Shown: positions 54,920 through 64,000 of the stretch, piece by piece
How positions within the stretch are numbered: position 1 is the stretch's first letter
Layout of the letters: every line of letters begins with the position of its first letter
NCBI GenBank assembly: GCA_964019425.1
Contig: OZ025789.1
Coordinates: forward strand, 310,001 to 374,000
Direction of reading: 5' to 3'
From: Flectonema sp. DT1601
Taxonomy: Eukaryota > Euglenozoa > Diplonemea > Diplonemida > Diplonemidae
Length of the DNA: 64,000 nucleotides
The notes under the pieces: model-generated
Told to the model about the DNA's origin: nothing
Database searches by the model: none
What the model saw: only the letters and a program-made list of their open reading frames with translations
Position numbers and translations under genes: made by a program

Positions 54920-56564
54920 CTAGTTTTGCGGGTGACTGTTGTTGTCTACTTCGGCCTCTTGATGCGCTGGGATTTTGCGGGGGGTGCTTTCCGCTTCATT
55001 GCAGCTGGCTTCTGGGACGAAGTTCCAGGCTTTTCTTTCGCTCACCGCCAGGGCTTCTTTTCGTCGAATGGCAGCTTCTCGAGCGGCCACCCTGCGGGCT
55101 ATGGAAGCATCCCGAGCCGCAGCCTTTACCACCTGCTGACGTTTCTCAACATCAGTTGCCGCTTCCCTTCGTCGAAGAGCAGCCGCCACCTTCTGAGCAG
55201 ACTCTGCCTTTTGTTCCTTCTGCTGACGTTCCCTCAACAGGATCTCCACCTCCAATGCTTCCTTCCTTCGGGCTGGCGTGTCGAACTCCTTCAGCTCACG
55301 TTCCTTCGCCATGACCGGCGGCGAAGCTTCCAACTTCAATGTTTCTCTTCGACGAAGGGTTGCTTCTCGAGCAGCCTTTCGGGCCGCTATCTCGAGTTCC
55401 TTCTGCTTGAGTAACTTCACCTCCAAGGCTTCTTTCCTTCGAAGGGCAGATTCTCGAGCCTCCACCTCCAGAGCCAGTGACCTCATTCGCTTCTGCTCTC
55501 GCTCCTTCGCCGTGACTGCATGCCACCGCTGGCGTCTTGCTTCCAAGGGGTCGTTAGCCGTCAGGCGGTATGTATCACGCAACCTGATGAGTGCTTCCTC
55601 TGGACTGCGGGACCGCAGGTTGACGTAATGCAGACCTAGTGCATGGATGATTTCCCCCAGCTGATTCCAAATGAAGATAGTTCCGTTGGTGTGGTGGGTT
55701 AGAAGAAATGAGAAATGGTCGTGAACCTCATTTTGGTCTTCCGTAAAGAAACACGACTCCGGGAAGAACCCTCCAACTCGTAGCCCGTCTTGCTGTAGTA
55801 CGACGATTTTTATATGTAGCAGCACCGCGGCTGCGTCGATTGCCTCGTTCGTCAGCCAAGACCCGTCGGTTCGATATTGCTCGACCCAGGATGAGTCACT
55901 ACCTGCGCGGACCATCTCTTCGCAGATCTGGTGTCGGAGGTCTCCATGGGAAGGGATATCCGCATTCGCATACCAGTGGACATCACGGAGCGCATTCTGT
56001 ATGGCATATAGAAGGCAGTTACCGTCCGATCCTGTTCGCCGCATCTCGAGCCCAAAGAGATGCCACATGACGTAGGCGTATTCTTGTGATGGGTGAGTGA
56101 ATGTTGGATCCAAACGGGTTGCTGAACCGAGGTAAGCCTGAGGATCGAAGGCAGGAAGTTCCATCCTCTTCCGTTTTCGAGCAACTTCTGAAGGCGCACG
56201 CGTCGAAGAAGAAGATGGATCCTTTTTTTGTGCCGCGATCTTGTGCCACACGGTGGACAGCGATTCGAGAGATGTTTTTACTCCGAAGAAAGGTTTCAAA
56301 TTGATGTAGTGGGTGTGCAGGCCCCCTGCCGTTTCGCAACTCCACAGGAAGATGACCCTGGAACTCTGCAACAACAGCCATCTGAGTTCTTCATGCACGG
56401 TTCTCTGTGAAGCCCCCTCCTCCTCCTTCTTCTCTGGGAAGGTAACGATCTGACTGAGGCCGTCTTGTTTCAGCAGCACAATGTCTAACCGCAGGATTCT
56501 GGAAGCCGCGTCGACTGCTCGATCCGTGAGCCATGCTGATCTCCAACTGCTGTGTTCGGAATCC

Positions 56565-56598
<34 letters not shown>

Positions 56599-58303
56599 GG
56601 CAACCGTCGTCACTTCTCTGCTGCTGCTCATCTAAGAGTTGTATCTGCTGACCGATATACTTGCGGAAGCTTTCCGGATCCGAAGTGATGGAAGCAGTAT
56701 CCACAAACCACGCGGAATCACCGAGCGCAGTGCAGATGGCGGAATGCAGACAATCACAGTCAGCCTTGGTGTTTCCGAGGGCCAAGCCGAAGAGGCTTTG
56801 CAGCACATGGTCGTAGACATGCATCGGATACGACCGCTCGCTGTCGAGGCGCACTCCAGGAGCGAGGTATATCTCAGGGCTGAGCCACTTCGGCAGGCTA
56901 AGCCCCGCTGTCTGGTCGGGTTCGAAGGTGTCGGGTATTCTGGTCCACTCTTCAACTTGCTGTGAAACGCCGACGAACTGCTGCTCTTTGATGTTTTGTT
57001 GCTCTTCCACGACAGCGTCCGGGTCTTGCGGTGCGTCCGTCCACTCGTGGTACTCTTCGACCCCAGCTGGCCTTGCAACGTTGCCCCTTGCTGCCTTCGA
57101 AGCTTCTTCAGCGACTCTGCGGATCTCCGCTCGGGATCGCGGACTGAGGGGATGGCCGCGGATTGCCTGCTCGACGCTGCTAATGACGTTCAGCTGGACG
57201 GGATTCCTGAACGACTCCCTCTTAGCCGGCTGCGTTGCGACGCGAATATCAGCAGCGTGTCGGACGCGCGTAAATGCCACGTAGGCTTGTCCGTGTGCGA
57301 AGAACTCCGATTTCGTCAAGTCAAGCCCAAGACGATCAACGGTTTGCCCCTGGAGCTTATTCACTGTGAGGGCAAACGCATTACGCACGGGAAACTGAAC
57401 ACGCTCCATCTCGAAGGGGACTTTTCCTGGTTCCGGTGTCAGCTTGATCCTAGGGATCAGCACGAACTCCCTTGTCCTGCGGTCCTGGCAATAGAGTACT
57501 TTCCGGTGACAGCGGATGACCACCAGCCTCGACCCGTTGCAGATGCGTGCACCGCTTCCGGAGTAAATGTTCCGAGTGCAGATGATCGGAGAGTTCACCT
57601 TGAGCAGCAGCTTTTGGGGAGGCAGCCCTGCGGTGACTTGCGACATGTAGTCCTCGGTGGCCAAGTCAGGCGAGGCAGTCTCGGTGCAGCGATTGGCGGC
57701 GATGAATTCGAACACCCTGCCTGGGAAGGTATTGAGGCAAGCAGCGTTTAGCTCGTCGACGTCGCTGTTGAGTAGGGAGGCAATTGCAACGTTCTCGTCG
57801 ATGATGCCTTCGTCCAGCTGGGGATACACGAAATTGATGAGGTCTTGCCGTACGTAGATGCGTTCTCCGGAGTTGCCAATCCTGCCGTACAATCGTGTCC
57901 AGCCGTTGATGTCACAATTAACACCCTTCCCGAGGCCCTGAGTCCACTTCAAGTAACCCTCATCCTGAATCCGCATGCTCTTTGTCAACTCCACCGCCTG
58001 AAACCCGTCACCACCCCAGAGATACGATGTATGAAGCGAAGCATTTAAAGCAGGCATGTCGCCATCTGCCCTCACAATCGGAAGTGTCTGCTGTAAGTCG
58101 GCGATGATAATCATGGGGCACCCTCCGAACCGCTTGTTCCACTTGTGTGAACGGATGCGACGCATGGTCCTGTCGAGCAACTCAAAATGGCGGCGGTCCG
58201 TCATTCCTGCTTCGTCCCATAAGATGCAACTGCACTCCTGCAGCGCCCTCCACTGCTTGCCGTATTCTGTGATGTTGAGCACCTGCAGTTGTTGGTTGTC
58301 GTT
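54920..58303 (-). mobile_element. Helitron helicase C-terminal part with two OTU-like domains
   Basis: The open frame runs from 58303 (interrupted by repeat R) to a stop at 54920, about 1125 codons. It begins just before helicase motif II (ILWDEAGM). Motif III (MIIIADLQQTLPIV), V (ALTVNKLQGQT) and VI (AYVAFTRVRHA) follow, the PIF1-type order of Helitrons. The Rep nuclease and Walker A are missing. Two OTU-type cysteine-protease-like units follow: one with DCDCLHSAI (about codon 505) and HYINL (about 660), one with DGNCLLYAI (about 755) and HYVNL (about 885). A 200-residue charged coiled coil ends it. OTU domains are known in Helentron-type Helitrons; a tandem pair is unusual. GC-rich. It is 5'-truncated, so it cannot transpose alone. 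Confidence 0.85.
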
Positions 58304-58496
58304 CGAATTTCGATAAAGTGGGAAGTAACGGACTGGGAGCTTTTGGCTCCTGCCCTATTCCCGATGTAAACTTTCTTTTTATTTTTATTTTTTTTTAACA
58401 GGCCCAAAGGGCGACAATGATGGTTGCTGACCAAGGAATAATATTCAAATGAATTTTCGTTTCAAAGAAACGAACAGAATTAAGAGAGAGGCAGAG

Positions 58497-58528
<32 letters not shown>

Positions 58529-58745
58529 GAAAGAAAAAAATGAAGAGGAAATAATCAAACATGAAAAAAAAAAAAAAAAAAAAATATATATATATAAATA
58601 AAAAACGTTGTATGAAAAAGGAAAAAAAAGAAAAAATAAAAGACCAGAAAAGGAAAGAGAAAATGAAAAGGTATAATATTATTGTGGGGATATGAGGGAT
58701 AGCAGGGAGATGCTCTTTTTTTTTTTTTTTTTTTTTCTTATTTAT
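58304..58745 (+). repeat. Repeat R head, copy 3
   Basis: It starts AATTTCGATAAAGTGGG exactly where the Helitron frame is cut, and is nearly identical to 46841-47235. It leads into satellite array 3. No inverted partner closes it on the right. Confidence 0.9.
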
Positions 58746-58749
58746 TATT

Positions 58750-58858
58750 TAAAAAAAGGAAACAATCAGTTTAGCGTCTCGATCAGGACGGAAAATAGAA
58801 ATTAATCGACATAGTCGATCGATAGAAAAAAAAAAACAGTGATAACATTGTTTATTCA

Positions 58859-58891
<33 letters not shown>

Positions 58892-61800
58892 TTTTTAATT
58901 ATTTTAAAGAAAAAACAATCAGTTTAGCGTCTTGATCAGGACGGAAAATAGTAAGTAATCGACATAGTCGATCGATAAAAAAAAACAATGATAACATTGT
59001 TTATTCCTTTTTTTTTTTTTTATTCTTTTTATTTATTTTTAAAGAAAAAACAATCAGTTTAGCGTCCTGACCAGGACGGAAAATAGAAAGTAATCGACAT
59101 AGTCGATCGATAAAAAAAACAATGATAACATTGTTTATTCTTTTTTTTTTTTTAATTTAATTCTTTTTATTTATTTTTAAAAAGAAAAAAAAATGGAAAA
59201 TAGAAATTAGTCAACAAAGTCGAACGATAAAAAAAACAATGATAACATTGTTTATTCTTTTTTTTTTTTTTTTTTTTTTATATTCTTTTTTATTAATTTT
59301 GAAAAAAAAAACAATCAGTTTAGCGTCTTGACCAGGACGGAAAATAGAAAGTAATCGACATAGTCGATCGATAAAAAAAACAATGATAACATTGTTTATT
59401 CTTTTTTTTTTTTTTTTTTTAAATTCTTTTTATTTATTTTTTAAAGAAAAAAAACGGAAAATAGAAATTAGTCGACAAAGTCGAACGATAAAAAAAAACA
59501 ATGATAACATTGTTTATTCTTTTTTTTGTATTTTTTTATATTCTTTTTTATTAATTTTGAAAAAAAAAACAATCAGTTTAGCGTCTTGACCAGGACGGAA
59601 AATAGAAAGTAATCGACATAGTCGATCGATAAAAAAAACAATGATAACATTGTTTATTCTTTTTTTTTTTTTTTTTTTTTAAATTCTTTTTATTTATTTT
59701 TTAAAGAAAAAAAAACGGAAAATAGAAATTAGTCAACAAAGTCGAACGAAAAAAAAACAATGATAACATTGTTTATTCTTTTTTTTTTATTTTTTTTTTT
59801 TAATATTTTTTTTTATTTTGAAAAAAAAACAATCAGTTTAGCGTCTTGACCAGGACGGAAAATAGAAAGTAATCGACATAGTCGATCGATAAAAAAAACA
59901 ATGATAACATTGTTTATTCTTTTTTTTGTATTTTTTATATTCTTTTTTTATTAATTTTGAAAAAAAAAAACAATCAGTTTAGCGTCTTGACCAGGACGGA
60001 AAATAGAAAGTGATCGACATAGTCGATCGATAAAAAAACAATGATAACATTGTTTATTCTTTTTTTTTTTTTTTTTTTTATTTTAAATTCTTTTTATTTA
60101 TTTTTCAAAGAAAAAAAAACGGAAAATAGAAATTAGTCGACAAAGTCGAACGATAAAAAAAAACAATGATAACATTGTTTAATCTTTTTTTTTGTACTTT
60201 ATTTATATTCTTTTTTATTAATTTTGAAAAAAAAACAATCAGTTTAGCGTCTTGACCAGGACGGAAAATAGAAAGTAATCGACATAGTCGATCGATAAAA
60301 AAAACAATGATAACATTGTTTATTCTTTTTTTTTATTTTTTAAAGAAAAAAAACGGAAAATAGAAATTAGTCGACAAAGTCGAACGATAAAAAAAACTGT
60401 GATAACATTGTTTATTCTTTTTTTTTTGTATTTTTTTTAATATTCTTTTTTATTAATTTTGAAAAAAAAAACAATCAGTTTAGCGTCTTGACCAGGACGG
60501 AAAATAGAAAGTGATCGACATAGTCGAACGATAAAAAAACAATGATAACATTGTTTAATCTTTTTTTTATTTTAAATTCTTTTTATTTATTTTTTAAAGA
60601 AAAAAAAAAAAAACGGAAAATAGAAATTAGTCGACAAAGTCGAACGATAAAAAAAACAATGATAACATTGTTTATTCTTTTTTTTTTTTTTTTTTTATAT
60701 TCTTTTTTATCAATTTTGAAAAAAAAAAACAACCAGTTTAGCGTCTTGACCAGGACGGAAAATAGAAAGTGATCGACATAGTCGATCGATAAAAAAAACA
60801 ATGATAACATTGTTTATTCTTTTTTTTTTATTTTAAATTCTTTTTATTAATTCTTTAAAGAAAAGAAACGGAAAATAGAAATTAGTCGACAAAGTCGAAC
60901 GATAAAAAAAAACAATGATAACATTGTTTTTCCTTTTTTTTTTTTTTTTTTTTTATATTCTTTTTTATTAATTTTGAAAAAAAAACAATCAGTTTAGCGT
61001 CTTGACCAGGACGGAAAATAGAAAGTGATCGACATAGTCGATCGATAAAAAAACAATGATAACATTGTTTATTCTTTTTTTTTATTTTAAATTCTTTTTA
61101 TTTATTCTTTAAAGAAAAGAAACGGAAAATAGAAATTAGTCGACAAAGTCGAACGATAAAAAAAAAAACAATGATAACATTGTTTATTCTTTTTTTTTTT
61201 TTTTTTTTTTATATTCTTTTTTATTAATTTTGAAAAAAAACAATCAGTTTAGCGTCTTGACCAGGACGGAAAATAGAAAGTGATCGACATAGTCGATCGA
61301 CAAAAAAACAATGATAACATTGTTTATTCTTTTTTTTTATTTTAAATCCTTTTTATTTATTTTTTAAAGAAAAAAAACGGAAAATAGAAATTAGTCAACA
61401 AAGTCGAACAATAAAAAAAACAATGATAACATTGTTTATTCTTTTTTTTTTTTTTTTTTTTTTTATTCTTTTTTATTAATTTTGAAAAAAAAACAATCAG
61501 TTTAGCGTCTTGACCAGGACGGAAAATAGAAAGTGATCGACATAGTCGATCGATAAAAAAACAATGATAACATTGTTTATTCTTTTTTTTTTTATTTTAA
61601 ATTCTTTTTATTTATTCTTTAAAGAAAAGAAACGGAAAATAGAAATTAGTCGACAAAGTCGAACGATAAAAAAAAACAATGATAACATTGTTTATTCTTT
61701 TTTTTTTTTTTTTTTTTATATTCTTTTTTATTAATTTTGAAAAAAAAACAATCAGTTTAGCGTCTTGACCAGGACGGAAAATAGAAAGTGATCGACATAG

Positions 61801-62345
61801 TCGATCGATAAAAAAACAATGATAACATTGTTTATTCTTTTTTTTTATTTTATATACTTTTTATTTATTTTTTAAAGAAAAAAAACGGAAAATAGAAATT
61901 AGTCAACAAAGTCGAACAATAAAAAAAAACAATGATAACATTGTTTATTCTTTTTTTTTTTTTTTTTTTTTTTTATATTCTTTTTTATTAATTTTGAAAA
62001 AAAAAAAACAATCAGTTTAGCGTCTTGACCAGGACGGAAAATAGAAAGTAATCGACATAGTCGATCGATAAAAAAACAATGATAACATTGTTTATTCTTT
62101 TTTTTATTTTAAATTCTTTTTATTTATTCTTTAAAGAAAAGAAACGGAAAATAGAAATTAGTCGACAAAGTCGAACGATAAAAAAAAACAATGATAACAT
62201 TGTTTATTCTTTTTTTTTTTTTTTTTTATATTCTTTTTATTAATTTTTTAAAAAAAAAAAAAAACAATCAGTTTAGCGTCTTGACCAGGACGGAAAACTG
62301 GAAGTAATCGACATAGTCGATCGATAAAAAAAACAATGATAACAT
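58750..62345 (+). repeat. Satellite array 3 with ~257-bp A-B higher-order unit
   Basis: The first few units are type A. From about 59150, type A (~140 bp) and type B (~117 bp, with TCGAC-AAA-GTCGA and no first palindrome) alternate. Successive type-A starts (CAGTTTAGCGTC) fall at about 59310, 59568, 59829, 59969, 60234, 60470, 60729, 60985, 61241, 61490, 61748, 62006 and 62265, mostly 249-261 bp apart. Confidence 0.95.
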
Positions 62346-62399
62346 TGTTTCATCTTTTATATTTTTTAAATTTGAAGAAAAGAAAGAAGAAAAAAAAAA

Positions 62400-62755
62400 A
62401 AAAAAAACAAGCGGAATTGATCATAATGGGTGACAGGGGTTGATACAACTTCATTTGAAAATTCTTCTTTTTTAATTTCTTTTTTTTTGAAATTTTTTTT
62501 TTTTATTTAACAGGAGTTAAGATCACTTACATGAGTTAACACAACACAGATACGAGAGTAGCAAACTGAGGTAACACTACCAATTCAACAAAAAATAATC
62601 AGGATCGGACACAAGGAGGAGAGTTCATTCTACCTCTCACTGTCATTTCTGGTATCTTAAGTGTCTTGGTATCTCTTTTGTGTCGGTATCTCGGAAGTGC
62701 TGGTATCTCGTATGTGCGTTGGTATCTCTTGCGTGTTGGTATCTCTTGCACATAA
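62400..62755 (+). repeat. F tail plus GGTATCTC minisatellite (copy 2)
   Basis: It matches 50565-50850 and ends the third array. From about 62640 it is also the inner edge of the right inverted arm. Confidence 0.85.
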
Positions 62756-63578
62756 GAAAAAATATTGAGTTAACATGATCAGTTTTATTTAAAATTAAAG
62801 ACAGACCGGAACTATTTGAAAATAAAATGTAGATGGGAAACAGTGAAAATTAAAATGAATGATAAAATTAAATGAGATTTATGACATAACAGACCAGATA
62901 GAGAGTAATAAAGAGAAAAAGGAAAACGGAAAGGGTTCATTCACTTAGTTAAAGTTAAGACCGATTAGTCAGTTTAAGGTCTTGACTAGGACCAACAAAA
63001 AAAAAAAAAATAAATAAATAAATAAATAAATAACGATCAAGCAGAGCTGATCTTGTTTTTATTAAAATAAGGGGAGCGGGAGGGATGGAAGGAATAAAGG
63101 AAAGAAAAAGAAAAGGTCGATCAATTGGATCTGGTCGTCGAGAAGAAGAAGACAATTATTTTAAAGGTCGATCGGCATAGCCGATCATTGAGAAAAATAA
63201 CCAGATATAAATACAATCAGTTTAAATAAAAAAAAAAATAAATAAATAAATAAAAAAAGTTTAACGATCAAGCTGAGCTGATCTTGTTTTTATTAAAATA
63301 AGGGGAGCGGGAGGGATGGAAGGAATAAAGGAAAAAAAAAGAAAAGGTCGATCAATTGGATCTGATCGTCGAGAAGAAGAAAACAATTATTTTTAAAAAA
63401 AATGATCGGTATAGCCGATCGTTGAGAAAAGAACAGATATAAATACAATCGGTTTTGGTGATCGACGAGTGGAGCGATCACTTGACAAGAGGGAAAAAAA
63501 GAAAGGACCGATTAATTGGGGCTTTGGTTGTATTCCCAAGGCATGTTTTTTTTTTTTTTTTTTTTTATTATTCATTTA

Positions 63579-63613
<35 letters not shown>

Positions 63614-64000
63614 TAATCACATTTTGTTCAAAAATATTTCATATTAGAGTAAAAGAAAAAGAAAAAAAGAAATAAGAGAAAAAAAAAAAAAACCATTGCT
63701 GGCCCCCTCACCACTCATAGAGGATGAGGAGGCCAGTAAGGCGTCACTCAAATCTATGCCAAGCCTTGGGAACTTGGATTGGGGTTTAGACCATTTACAA
63801 TTAACAGTTGACAATTAACCTGATTAACGTTATGATCTAACGGACATAAACATATCGACAAAATAATACAAATAAATAAATACTAATAGAAACTAGAACT
63901 TAGCAATCGTCATCTAAAAAGATTCTTCTGCGATCATGAAAGTTCGTTGAGGTTGGAGTTCGCTTTTTTTTTTTTTTGATAAGCGCTCAAACCAATTACA
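62640..64000 (-). repeat. Right arm of the large inverted repeat
   Basis: It is the reverse complement of 53195-51773 followed by 46838-46489. It includes the GATC-palindrome units (63030-63480) and, at 63690-64000, an inverted copy of the coiled-coil ORF's last codons and 3' flank. It contains no MITE and no R/satellite insertion. It is cut by the window end. Confidence 0.9.

Noticed and set aside
55278-57751. Plus-strand frames of 110-250 codons opposite the Helitron ORF
   Set aside because: Antisense shadows of a GC-rich coding frame.

Overview
The window is eukaryotic nuclear DNA. Intergenic sequence is very AT-rich and broken by many A or T runs of 15-40 bases. Host genes are compact and mostly intron-poor. 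Three genes carry short GT-AG introns of about 60-125 bp, one with a TACTAAC-type branch site. A TTC29-like axonemal gene implies a lineage with motile cilia, and there is a diverged 28S rRNA fragment. I cannot place the species; a ciliated protist or an early-branching animal or fungal relative would fit.

Positions 1-36.4 kb hold the host genes, and all of them are on the minus strand: an edge-truncated unknown gene (1-452), a PLOD/LH3-like glycosyltransferase (4319-5662), a second type II membrane glycosyltransferase (10584-11642), likely last exon(s) of an unrecognised gene (14405-14847), argininosuccinate lyase (12918-14318), a three-finger CCCH protein assembled here from three exons (22672-23689), TTC29 assembled from two exons (24093-25314), a full ABCA transporter in one exon (29300-34063), and a Nudix-domain gene (35169-36333). 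The Nudix gene's predicted first exon is a duplicate of the ABCA 5' end. No functional cluster or operon is visible. The gaps are filled with dispersed repeats (called B, C, D-E and G here), a 7-copy ~130-bp tandem array, and two TIR elements. One TIR element resembles a Pack-MULE and carries a 28S rRNA fragment.

Positions 36.4-46.5 kb are a graveyard of mobile DNA: a LINE RT relic, the 3' part of a hAT transposase, a repeat head (R) with a TA-flanked MITE nested in it, a 5'-truncated LINE with RNase H, and a plus-strand coiled-coil ORF fused to a LINE-like tail.

Positions 46.5-64 kb are one large inverted-repeat structure whose arms match at 46489-46838 plus 51773-53195 and at 62640-64000. 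Its core holds a 5'-truncated Helitron helicase ORF with two tandem OTU-like domains. It also holds three arrays of a ~115-145-bp satellite. The satellite, the R head and the arms are built from short perfect inverted repeats separated by A/T runs. This palindrome-punctuated repeat superfamily is the most unusual thing in the window. It encodes no protein that I can see, so its mode of spread is unknown.
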